From JBJHBP01 sp050485645 (GTDB lineage Bacteria; Pseudomonadota; Gammaproteobacteria; Steroidobacterales; Rariloculaceae), in the NCBI GenBank assembly GCA_050485645.1, contig JBJHBT010000011.1:1-64000 (forward strand): 64,000 nucleotides of DNA, written 5' to 3'. Shown one piece after another: positions 1 to 7,182 of this stretch. The translations under genes and the position numbers were made by a program. Under the pieces are notes generated by a model. That model did no database searches. It was not told the DNA's origin and was given only the letters and a program-made list of their open reading frames with translations. Within the stretch, counting starts at the first letter, position 1. The number at the start of each line of letters is the position of its first letter.

Positions 1-177
1 GATACACGTTCGCATGAATGAGCTCATGTGCGGTTGTATTGGCCATGAACTCGGAAGGGCGCGAGGGATTAGCCGGGCAAACAAAGGGGCCTCCGGGAAG
101 TCCGGGGGGACTGCTCTCCGGCCACAAGTCTTCTGCGACATAGATATCATCACTAGTGTCTTCGACTCTTAACCGGA
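1..177 (-). CDS. Partial reading frame with an HExxH (HELIH) motif, cut by the window edge
   Basis: Reading the minus strand from the IS630 remnant to position 1, one frame stays open and ends in a stretch containing HELIH, the HExxH form of zinc metallopeptidases. It follows a Pro/Gly/Ser-rich segment. The frame continues past the left edge, so neither its true end nor its family can be judged. No in-frame start with a ribosome site is visible, and the IS end lies directly upstream, so it may be a gene truncated by the insertion. HExxH can arise by chance in a short frame, so this is a weak call. Confidence 0.25.
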
Positions 178-195
178 CACTAGTGTCATGTAACC
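178..195 (+). repeat. Left terminal inverted repeat of the IS630 remnant
   Basis: CACTAGT followed five bases later by GTAACC; pairs with 919-936. A direct copy of CACTAGTGTC also occurs just outside, at 151-160. Confidence 0.55.
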
Positions 196-264
196 AAAGT
201 AGCCAGACTAATAAAGGCGGTCATGATTTACTCTTCCCAAGGCAAGGGAAAGGGAGAGTTCACC

Positions 265-898
265 ATGGCAAAGGGAAGAGGCCGCCCTACGGAACCGCTC
301 ACTCTGACGAACCTGGAGCGGCGCTGAGTTGCAGCAGATCGCGCGACGCTCGCGTTCGGCACGCCGGGCGGCGTTCCGGGCCAAGATCGTGCTCGGGTGT
401 GCCTCGGGACTGACCAACACCGGGGTCGCCAAGAAGCTGCGCACCACCAACCAGACGGTCGGCTTGCGGCGCAGACGCTTTGTCGAGCAGCGGCTTACGG
501 GCCTGCTGGACGAGCCCCGTCCCGGGCGCCCGCGAGAGATCGACGCGAACGTGCCCGCGGAACTCGACATCCACATCGTGCTGGACAACTACTCCACCCA
601 TAAGACGCCCGCCGTGAAGCGCTTCCTGGCCAAGCGGCCGCGTTTCCATCTGCACTTCACACCCACCTACGGCTCCTGGCTGAACCAGGTCGAGCGCTGG
701 TTCGGGTTGCTGACCGAGCGCCAGCTCAAGCGCGGTTCGCATACCAGTGTCGTGCAGCTGCGTCGTGCCATCGAAGAGTTCATCGAGGTCACCAACGAGA
801 AGCCGCGACCCTTCAACTGGGTGAAATCCGCAGACGAAATTCTCGGCCGGATCGCACGCTTCGCCGAGCGCACGAACAAGGCTCACGGAGTGAAGTAG
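265..898 (+). pseudogene. IS630-family transposase, frameshifted and internally deleted
   Basis: An ATG at 265 opens a typical IS630 N-terminus but hits TGA at 322-327. Removing one base there restores the frame that continues from about 326 to 898. The second part has the helix-turn-helix region (about 330-530), then jumps directly to the C-terminal catalytic half, with LDNYSTHK (second Asp) and WLNQVERWF (Glu). The first Asp of the DDE triad and roughly 130-150 residues around it are missing; the junction is near 535-550. About 210 residues remain of a usual 340-360. It has two independent lesions and is not functional. Confidence 0.8.
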
Positions 899-918
899 AA
901 TTTGTTCAAGAAATCACG

Positions 919-936
919 GTTACGGAATACTAGTGG
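919..936 (-). repeat. Right terminal inverted repeat of the IS630 remnant
   Basis: The reverse complement begins CACTAGT and ends GTAACC, matching the left repeat at 178-195 at 14 of 18 positions. It ends at an ACTAGT site like the left end. Confidence 0.55.
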
Positions 937-1055
937 TTCGATCGATATTCTGATTACCGTGAACAGGCCATGAGCCCGGGCCGCGAGTGGCTGCGTGTCA
1001 ACTCGCACGGCCAGATACTCGCTCCGGTTCAATCAGAGGGCGCCTTGTATGGCGC

Positions 1056-2087
1056 TCAGCGATCCAAGGATGAAGCGAGTGATCTCAGCGGCTCTATATA
1101 GCGTGCTTCGTCGATACGAAATCCCTCATTACTCGGGAATAACCTCCGTTCACCTAACGCCTGTGCGAGACCGCGTACGGCGGCCAGACGTACTTCTGAG
1201 TTTCTATCATCGAGCGCCGACCTTAACGGTTCGATAATCAACGAAGATTCGATCTCCTGCATAGCCCTCGCCGCAGCTCGTCGAGTTTCAGCCTCCGGGA
1301 ACTGCAGTAGCCGCGCCAGTACTGGTATCGCTCCTTCGCTACGAATGCCGCGATCGATACCGTGCCGCAAGAAGGCGAGAAGCTGGGGATCAAGCGTCGT
1401 GTCAACCAGCGCCGCTTCAGCCACCGGCAACGCGTCCAGCTGATCAAGCCACAGCAGATAGCTGAGTGCGACAATCCGAACAGTCTGGTCGGAATCCATT
1501 GAAGCAGCGTGCAATCCGTCAATCGCTATCTGGCTGTTGACTCCACGGATCGCTTCCATTATCTCAACCTTCTCTCGAGGGTCCGTGCCCGTTCTCAGTC
1601 CATCCGCCAATACGTTAAGGACTCTTGCGAACAGATCGGCCCCACGGCCCTGTGCGCCGGGAGCGGCGGTGATGCCAGGCCAGTAGGGAGAGACAAACCT
1701 GTATTCTCCGTCTGCTTCCCGCAGAAACAAGACTTTGAAGTCACCCTCGGCCACCGAACCGTAACCTGCAGACTCCAGTACGTCGAATCGGATGGCAATG
1801 TTGGCGCTGGCTGATGATCCCTTCAGAACCTGATCGACGGACATCATGGCGAGCCTATCCCGCGCCGGAACTTCGCGTCCGCTTCCAAGAACTACGGTTG
1901 TGTCCCCCTGAACCTCGACGCTCGTCACTGAGCCAACGACAATCACGTCTGCGTCGCGGGTCATTCCGGTAACGTCAATCCCGGGCACGATCATGGCGCT
2001 CGCAACTGACGGCAACACCATCGATAGCAGGAATAGATGGCTTCGGAAAGGTCGAACTCCGACCGTATACGTTCCGGATTCTCCCAC
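1056..2087 (-). CDS. Exported HEAT-repeat protein
   Basis: The N-terminal part has a hydrophobic export signal ending at a VASA site (about residues 15-31 of the longest frame). A beta-rich domain follows to about residue 150. The last 190 residues are helical pairs of HEAT/PBS-lyase type (for example PLRSALDDRNSEVRLAAVRGLA). HEAT repeats act as protein-binding scaffolds; no catalytic motif is seen. The start is uncertain: the longest frame begins at 2087, but an internal ATG at 2021 lies inside the signal sequence. The best alignment with the paralogous remnant at 2373-2465 places the natural start between them, where no ATG exists. It overlaps the upstream gene, suggesting translational coupling. 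Specific function unknown. Confidence 0.6.
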   Translation of the reverse strand: MGESGTYTVGVRPFRSHLFLLSMVLPSVASAMIVPGIDVTGMTRDADVIVVGSVTSVEVQGDTTVVLGSGREVPARDRLAMMSVDQVLKGSSASANIAIRFDVLESAGYGSVAEGDFKVLFLREADGEYRFVSPYWPGITAAPGAQGRGADLFARVLNVLADGLRTGTDPREKVEIMEAIRGVNSQIAIDGLHAASMDSDQTVRIVALSYLLWLDQLDALPVAEAALVDTTLDPQLLAFLRHGIDRGIRSEGAIPVLARLLQFPEAETRRAAARAMQEIESSLIIEPLRSALDDRNSEVRLAAVRGLAQALGERRLFPSNEGFRIDEARYIEPLRSLASSLDR

Positions 2088-2329
2088 GCGAGGTGCATCA
2101 GGCCGAGCAACGCGCCACCCCGGTTTCCGGCATCCGGCGATTCCAGACCATCACGTACCAATCCGATCGCTTCGTCGATCGGTAGGTTGGACCATTGTTG
2201 CCGGTCCAGTTGATTCAATTCGCCCTCGGCCAGAGCGGGTTCCTGCGCGTAACCAACGCCTGCCCCCAGGAGCAAAGCCAGGGCTACGAACCAGGTAGAA
2301 ATGTTTCGGAATTGAATATTACCGTTCAC
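1991..2329 (-). CDS. Small exported protein, 112 aa, upstream of the HEAT gene
   Basis: It starts at GTG 2329 with GGAG about 11 bases upstream. A signal peptide ends near VGYAQE (about residue 29). The mature part contains a helical stretch (DEAIGLVRDGLESPDAGNRGGALLGLMHL) that looks like a single HEAT-like pair. The C-terminus (SCYRWCCRQLRAP) overlaps the next gene in another frame and looks unlike a real domain end, so a frameshift that once joined the two frames is possible. It is probably co-transcribed with the HEAT protein. Not assigned to a known family. Confidence 0.5.
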   Translation of the reverse strand: MNGNIQFRNISTWFVALALLLGAGVGYAQEPALAEGELNQLDRQQWSNLPIDEAIGLVRDGLESPDAGNRGGALLGLMHLAWENPERIRSEFDLSEAIYSCYRWCCRQLRAP

Positions 2330-2372
2330 CTCTTGGATCTCCTGCCAATGCTACGGTAGTGAGCCGCTCAAA

Positions 2373-2465
2373 CTATCCTGAATCAATATTGACTCCTGAC
2401 ACGGGAGTGGCGCTTGCCAATGAGGGCAACGCCGTCAGTAGGAAGAAGAGCAAGCTATTACGCAT
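2373..2465 (-). pseudogene. Remnant: signal-peptide start of a paralog of the HEAT gene
   Basis: ATG at 2465 is preceded by GGGGAGATAT, a good ribosome site, and encodes a 30-residue frame that stops at 2373. It holds a complete signal peptide (LLTALPSLASA). It aligns with the start of the HEAT protein (LLSMVLPSVASA), including the residues after the cleavage site (PVSGVNID versus IVPGIDVT). This looks like the 5' end of a duplicated gene whose body has been lost. It could still be translated as a tiny exported peptide. Confidence 0.5.
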
Positions 2466-2517
2466 CACATATCTCCCCGTCATAGTTCCCGAACCTCATG
2501 CGCCTGAAGCGACATGA

Positions 2518-2775
2518 TTACGGAACGGGCGACACAACATTGACTTGTATTCCACCGCCTCTAAGCCTGAACAGCTGGTTCGTTTGGACCAACACCCCCT
2601 GACCTGGCGTCAGACTGCCTATCCTCCACTCCTGCTGCAGATTGTAGTTGACCACCTGGTCATGGCCCGCGGTTGGGGAGCAGACGACTGTGGGATTATT
2701 CGGAGTATATCCAATGAGTTGCGGCCAGAGTGGGCCCCAAGCACCAATTCGCGCGCCACGGGTGGATGCTAGTGT
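2518..2775 (-). pseudogene. C-terminal fragment of an unidentified protein
   Basis: On the minus strand a frame stays open for about 85 codons up to TAA at 2518-2520. It has protein-like composition, including WGPLWPQLIGYTPNNP and a Gln/Val/Gly-rich, beta-like tail ending VNVVSPVP. It has no usable start: upstream it runs in another frame into the end of the Anbu peptidase gene. It is best read as the end of a gene whose 5' part was lost when the current junction formed. No family recognised. It fills most of the 2466-2800 gap. Confidence 0.4.
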
Positions 2776-2800
2776 GCGCGTACCGTTTCCAGGTTCACGA

Positions 2801-3565
2801 TCAGGCGCTGTCGTCCACCAGGCGGATGGCCGGCCGCTCGCGATCCGTCGGCAGTCGCGGCATGTTGTTGAAGGCCGTCCGCAGATTGGCCTGCCAGGCC
2901 GTCCGCAGTGTCAGCAGATACGGATCGTGTTCCTGCAGCACGATGTGGCGGCCGCCATCCAGCGCGTCGGTTTCGTAGATCAGTACTTCCACCGGTGGGC
3001 CGACCGAAGCGTTGCTGCGCATCGTCGAGTCCATCGAAACCAGTCCGCACAACGTCGCGTCGTCGAGGCTGGTGTCCGCGTGGATGATCCGGTCCAGAAT
3101 GGGTTTGCCGTACTTCAGTTCGCCGATCTGCAGATAGGGCGTTTCCCGGGACGCGCGGATGCAATTGCCTTCCGGGTAGATCAGGAACAGACCCGGCGGG
3201 CGCCCGCGTATCTGCCCGCCAAGAATGAATGTGGCTTCGGGTTTGAACTCGTCGTCGTGAATGGCGGAGTGCTTGCGACTCTGGGTTACGCTCAGATGGC
3301 CGACATACTCGGCAGCGGCGGAGAGGTGCGGAACATTGCGCAGACTGGTGCCGGTGCCGCTTTCGATTTCACGCCGCAACCCGGATACGACGGCCTGCGA
3401 CGTGGCGAGGTTGCCCGAGCTCAGCAATACGAAGCAGCGCTCACCGTCGCCGAGAAACCGATGCATCTTGCTGAAAGCGGCAATCTGGTCGACGCCGGCA
3501 TTGGTACGGGAATCGGATACGAGCACCAAGCCGCGATCAATCGTGATTCCCAATCCGTAGGTCAT
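2801..3565 (-). CDS. Anbu-type proteasome-related peptidase
   Basis: A 254-residue protein of the predicted proteasome-type protease family (COG3484, 'ancestral beta subunit'). It begins MTYGLGITIDRGLVLVSDSR, and Thr2 is the expected N-terminal nucleophile after Met removal. The following Asp-Ser-Arg and the central LLSSGNLATSQAV segment match the Ntn-hydrolase fold. Family members form open ring or helical assemblies, and their substrates are unclear. In many bacteria the gene sits with alpha-E, ATP-grasp and transglutaminase-like genes. None of these is adjacent here: its neighbours are a gene fragment and, divergently, a PDZ protein. Confidence 0.85.
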   Translation of the reverse strand: MTYGLGITIDRGLVLVSDSRTNAGVDQIAAFSKMHRFLGDGERCFVLLSSGNLATSQAVVSGLRREIESGTGTSLRNVPHLSAAAEYVGHLSVTQSRKHSAIHDDEFKPEATFILGGQIRGRPPGLFLIYPEGNCIRASRETPYLQIGELKYGKPILDRIIHADTSLDDATLCGLVSMDSTMRSNASVGPPVEVLIYETDALDGGRHIVLQEHDPYLLTLRTAWQANLRTAFNNMPRLPTDRERPAIRLVDDSA

Positions 3566-3707
3566 TGCGGTTATTTCCTGGCGCGCCCGATCATACTAGG
3601 TGAAAATCGAACGCTTGGTCAAACCGGCTGTCGAAGCCAGTCAGGACGCGAAGGTTTGCCGTGAACCAACGAATGACAGGTTCGAGAAAGACAGGTTGGG
3701 GGTTGAT

Positions 3708-4613
3708 ATGCTGAGAACAGTACTGCTTGGCCTTGGCGGTTTCGGTGTAGTGCTTGTGGCGGCTGCCTGGCTGACGCCGAGTTCCCCTGGCGGCCTTGGT
3801 GGCGATGGTCTCGCCGCGGCCGACAGCACCTTCCTGATGGCCCGGGTCGGCGCTCTGGAATCCGCGCTGGAGTACGAGCGCGAGCGGCGCCGCGACCTCG
3901 AGGTCGAGCTGTACACGATCACCGAGCAGCTCAATGCGCGAATCGCGCAGGTCGGCCAGTCGTTGCCGCCCTCCATGCCTGCCGGCGGTCCGACCGACGA
4001 GCGCCGTGAGGCGCGCGCGTGGATGGCAGGCGAGGAAGGCAATCTTCAGACCCTGATCGAACGGGTTGGTGGCCGCGCGCAGGGGCTGCTGGGCGATCCC
4101 GATGCGATGCGCCGCCGTCAGGTGGACAGGCTGGTGGCGTCCGGCTTTTCGCAGGATCGAGCCGAGTGGGTGGAGCGCCGTACCGAAGAGCTGCGCATGG
4201 AAGCACTGTCGGCACGATACGAGGCCGCCGTACAGGGCCGCGCGCTGGAGCCTGGCGAGTTGCCCAACACCGATGCGGTGCTGCGTACCGAACTTGGCGA
4301 GGCCGACTACGAGCGCTATCTGAGTGCCTTGAACCGCCCGACCAGCGTTGGTGTGGGTCGCGTGCTGGCGAGTTCACCGGCCGAGCGCGCCGGCTTGCAG
4401 CCGGGCGATCAGATCCTCAGCTATGGCGGTCAGCGCGTGTTCAGCGTATCCGATCTGAATGCGCTCACCCTTCAGGGTACGCCCGGACAGACCGTTGCCG
4501 TGGATGTGATGCGCGATGGCCAGAGCATTCAGCTGTATCTGCCGCGCGGGCCGGTGGGCATCGAGGGCGGTGGTGTTCGGGGCGCGGCCGCGGCGCGTTT
4601 TCGCGGTCGCTGA
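3708..4613 (+). CDS. Membrane-anchored PDZ-domain protein
   Basis: A 301-residue protein with an N-terminal membrane segment (LLGLGGFGVVLVAAAWL, about 6-22) that is either an uncleaved anchor or a signal. A charged coiled coil follows (about 47-80), then a helical middle. A C-terminal PDZ domain spans about 205-285, with GVGRVLASSPAERAGLQPGD as the ligand-loop region. No protease domain is present, so it likely binds C-termini of other periplasmic proteins. ATG 3708 follows GGGGGTTGAT and is preferred over the in-frame start at 3600. It lies upstream of, and in the same direction as, the Bat operon, separated by a 171-bp gap with a hairpin. Confidence 0.7.
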   Translation: MLRTVLLGLGGFGVVLVAAAWLTPSSPGGLGGDGLAAADSTFLMARVGALESALEYERERRRDLEVELYTITEQLNARIAQVGQSLPPSMPAGGPTDERREARAWMAGEEGNLQTLIERVGGRAQGLLGDPDAMRRRQVDRLVASGFSQDRAEWVERRTEELRMEALSARYEAAVQGRALEPGELPNTDAVLRTELGEADYERYLSALNRPTSVGVGRVLASSPAERAGLQPGDQILSYGGQRVFSVSDLNALTLQGTPGQTVAVDVMRDGQSIQLYLPRGPVGIEGGGVRGAAAARFRGR

Positions 4614-4622
4614 GTCTGTCCC

Positions 4623-4646
4623 GGCAGGCGGATTTTGCCGCCTGCC
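4623..4646 (+). terminator. Hairpin after the PDZ gene
   Basis: Perfect 9-bp stem GGCAGGCGG / CCGCCTGCC with a 6-base loop, 10 bp after the stop codon. There is no T-run behind it, so it may be a weak or Rho-assisted terminator, or an mRNA-stabilising hairpin, rather than a classic intrinsic terminator. Confidence 0.4.
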
Positions 4647-4784
4647 AGCCGGTTCTCACAAGCCCGCAGCGCGGGCGGTTCATCCGCAGTACCCCATTGG
4701 CGTGAGGTCGATCGACAGGACCGGTCGGCGCGGCAATCCGGGCATGGGCTAGAATCGGCGGCTTTCGTCGTCAGAGGTTGACCC

Positions 4785-5759
4785 ATGTCGTTGCAGCAGA
4801 AGGTCCTCGCGCTCCAGTCGCACCTCACCGGCCTGGTGGTCGGCCAGGAGAAATTGCTGAACCGCATGCTGATCGCGCTGTTGTGCGACGGCCATCTGCT
4901 GGTGGAAGGCGCGCCAGGACTGGCCAAGACGCGTGCGATCAAGGTGCTCAGCCACAGCATCGAAGGCGACTTTCATCGCCTGCAGTTCACGCCCGACCTG
5001 TTGCCGGCCGATCTCACCGGCACGGAAATCTATCGCCCGCAGGATGGTTCGTTCGTGTTTCGTCAGGGGCCGCTGTTCCACAATCTGGTCCTGGCCGACG
5101 AGGTGAACCGTGCGCCGGCGAAGGTCCAGTCCGCGCTGCTCGAGGCGATGGGTGAACGACAGGTTACCGTGGGTTCGGTCACCTATCCGCTGCCGGCGCT
5201 GTTCATGGTCATGGCCACGCAGAATCCCATTGAACAGGAAGGCACCTACCCGCTGCCCGAGGCGCAGCTGGACCGGTTCATGCTGCAGGTGCTGGTGGAC
5301 TATCCCGATGCCGCCGGTGAACGGGCCGTTCTCGAACTGAGTCGCGCCGAGCAGCGGCGGCTGCAGACCGATGAGGTGCTGTTCCGTCCGCAGCAGGTGT
5401 TGACCCAGCACGAAATCATGGCGGCTCGCATCGAGGTGCTCGATCAGCACCTTGCCGAGCCGCTCGAGGAATATATCGTTCAGATCGTGCTGGCGACGCG
5501 CGCGCCTGAGCGCTACGGCGAGGATCTCACGGGACTGCTGCAGTACGGCGCGAGCCCCCGCGCGACCATCGCACTGGATCGCGCGTCGCGCGCCGCGGCC
5601 TGGCTGGCCGGCCGTGACTACGTGACACCGGACGATATCCAGACCATCGCGCACGATGTACTGCGTCACCGGCTGTTGCTCAGCTTCGAAGCCGAAGCCG
5701 GCGGTCTGGGAACGGATCAGGTGGTCGATCGGTTACTGGAAAGGATCGGGGTGCCATAG
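4785..5759 (+). CDS. MoxR-family AAA+ ATPase
   Basis: A 324-residue ATPase, first gene of the Bat operon. Walker A is GAPGLAKT (42-49), Walker B LVLADEVNRA (101-110), sensor 1 ATQNP (144-148), and the EAQLDRF motif at 159-165 is typical of MoxR proteins. These act as chaperone-like ATPases that work with von Willebrand A (VWA) proteins, here encoded two to four genes downstream. AGAGG precedes the ATG. The next gene starts within the stop codon (TAGTG). This is the family's usual length and architecture, and the assignment is secure. The exact substrate is unknown. Confidence 0.93.
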   Translation: MSLQQKVLALQSHLTGLVVGQEKLLNRMLIALLCDGHLLVEGAPGLAKTRAIKVLSHSIEGDFHRLQFTPDLLPADLTGTEIYRPQDGSFVFRQGPLFHNLVLADEVNRAPAKVQSALLEAMGERQVTVGSVTYPLPALFMVMATQNPIEQEGTYPLPEAQLDRFMLQVLVDYPDAAGERAVLELSRAEQRRLQTDEVLFRPQQVLTQHEIMAARIEVLDQHLAEPLEEYIVQIVLATRAPERYGEDLTGLLQYGASPRATIALDRASRAAAWLAGRDYVTPDDIQTIAHDVLRHRLLLSFEAEAGGLGTDQVVDRLLERIGVP

Positions 5760-6697
5760 TGGTGGCGGTTGCCGTCAGACAGCGGAGGTCACCGGTCGAC
5801 ATCGAGCTGTCTGACCTGATTGCGCTCAAGCCGGCAGGTGAGGCACTGAAGCTGCCGGTATCGCGGGCGCGTGTGCAGAGTGCCGGCGGCCACCTTTCGA
5901 GCCTGCGCGGACGCGGCGTGGAATACGATGAATCCCGTCCGTATCAGGATGGTGATGATCTGCGCACCTTCGACTGGCGTGTCACGGCCCGCACGGGGAA
6001 GCCCCACACCAAGGTGTATCGCGACGAGAAAAACCGACCGGTACTGATCTGGCTGGATCTGCGCCCATCCATGCATTTCGCGACGCGTGGAGCCTACAAG
6101 GCGGTGCTCGCCGCGGAGACCGCGGCGCTGATCGCGTGGGCTGCGGTCGGCAACGGCGACAGGCTTGGCGGACTGGTGTTCGGCGACACGGGTCATCGCG
6201 AAATCCGCCCCCGGCTGGGGCGTCGGGCGGCGCTGGGATTGCTCAGTGCCGCGGCCGATCCATCGCTCTGGCATCCGCAGTACAGCGCTTCTCACCCGCC
6301 CGACCAGGAGGTGGCCACACGGGGGCTGGAAGCGCTGACCCGCGTGGTCCGTCCCGGCAGTCTGGTGTTTCTGCTCAGCGATTTCCGCGGTATGGGTCCG
6401 GATGCCGAGCGCCAGCTGTGGCAGCTGCGCGGTCACGCGGACCTGGTGATGATGCACTTCTACGACCCCGTGGAAGCCGAACTTCCTCCGCCCGGCCGCT
6501 ATCCAATCCGGCAGGGATCACGGACCTTCGCGATCGAGACGGGCGCCGTGGCCACGCGCCAGAGCTACCGCCAGCGCTTCGAGGCGCATTGCGACAGATT
6601 GCGCGCGATCGCGCGTCCCTCCGGCATGGTGCTGATTGACAGCAGCACCACTGACGATCCCCGGAGCGTACTGGCGACGCGCTTCATGAGACGATGA
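5759..6697 (+). CDS. DUF58-domain protein of the Bat operon
   Basis: A 312-residue DUF58 protein. The signature DGDDLRTFDWRVTAR (about 64-78) and the following RDEKNRPVLIWLDLRPSM are the conserved core, which resembles a degenerate VWA fold. It starts at GTG 5759, sharing one base with the moxR stop, and overlaps the next gene by four bases (ATGA), so translation is coupled. DUF58 proteins nearly always sit between MoxR and Bat VWA proteins. They are thought to be part of the same envelope-stress complex. Confidence 0.9.
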   Translation: MVAVAVRQRRSPVDIELSDLIALKPAGEALKLPVSRARVQSAGGHLSSLRGRGVEYDESRPYQDGDDLRTFDWRVTARTGKPHTKVYRDEKNRPVLIWLDLRPSMHFATRGAYKAVLAAETAALIAWAAVGNGDRLGGLVFGDTGHREIRPRLGRRAALGLLSAAADPSLWHPQYSASHPPDQEVATRGLEALTRVVRPGSLVFLLSDFRGMGPDAERQLWQLRGHADLVMMHFYDPVEAELPPPGRYPIRQGSRTFAIETGAVATRQSYRQRFEAHCDRLRAIARPSGMVLIDSSTTDDPRSVLATRFMRR

Positions 6698-7179
6698 CCG
6701 CGATGGACTTCGAGCAATTGCCACTGAGGGACATTCACCTGCCGGACGCATTGTCCTGGTGGCCGCCCGCGCCTGGCTGGTCGGTGGTGGTGCTGCTCCC
6801 GTTGGTGGCGTTGGCGGCCCTATTGTTCCTGCGTCATGCGATGCGCCACCGCAGCGCCGCGTTGCGCGAACTGCATCGCATTCTGCGTGCCATCGAGCAT
6901 GGCGAGCAGCCGCTGGCGTGCGTGCAGCAGGTCTCCGCCGTGCTGCGCCGATTCGCGATGACCGCTGCGCGCGATCCCGCCGCGGTGGCCGGACTGACCG
7001 GCCGACGCTGGCTGGAGTATCTGCAGGCACACGGTCGTGCCGCGGGCCTTGCGGCCGACCACGGCCATGCGCTGGCGAATGCGCCCTACATGCCACCCGA
7101 AGACGTGGACGCGGAGCAGGCACGGGCGCTGGTACACGCGGGCATGGACTGGGTCCGCTCCCATCGGCCGGGGCGCTGA
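6694..7179 (+). CDS. DUF4381-domain membrane protein
   Basis: A 161-residue protein with one membrane segment near residues 27-47 (SVVVLLPLVALAALLFL) after a WWPPAPGW motif typical of DUF4381 proteins. The cytoplasmic tail is helical and Arg/Ala-rich. It overlaps the DUF58 gene by ATGA and is followed three bases later by the BatA gene. The position between DUF58 and BatA is standard for this family in gammaproteobacteria. Role: probable small subunit or anchor of the Bat complex; no enzymatic motif. Confidence 0.85.
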   Translation: MTAMDFEQLPLRDIHLPDALSWWPPAPGWSVVVLLPLVALAALLFLRHAMRHRSAALRELHRILRAIEHGEQPLACVQQVSAVLRRFAMTAARDPAAVAGLTGRRWLEYLQAHGRAAGLAADHGHALANAPYMPPEDVDAEQARALVHAGMDWVRSHRPGR

Positions 7180-7182
7180 GCC

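Larger units (their letters stand above)
178..936 (+). mobile_element. IS630-family element, decayed and internally deleted
   Basis: The element is bounded by imperfect inverted repeats of about 18 bp: 178-195 and the reverse complement of 919-936, with 14 of 18 positions equal by eye. Both ends sit at an ACTAGT hexamer, so a CTAG or TA target duplication, as used by IS630/mariner elements, is plausible. At about 760 bp it is shorter than an intact IS630 copy (usually 1.1-1.2 kb), because the transposase gene has lost its middle. It cannot encode an active transposase, but its ends could be moved by a full-length relative elsewhere in the genome. Confidence 0.7.

Noticed and set aside
937..1101. 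Plus-strand open frame reading EWLRVNSHGQILAPV after the IS
   Set aside because: It has no start codon, overlaps the end of the HEAT gene and cannot be tied to a family. It may be a gene end cut by the IS but is too short to support.
2648..3664. Long plus-strand frame opposite the Anbu gene
   Set aside because: Arg/Gln/Val-rich shadow of the Anbu coding strand in high-GC DNA; no domain.
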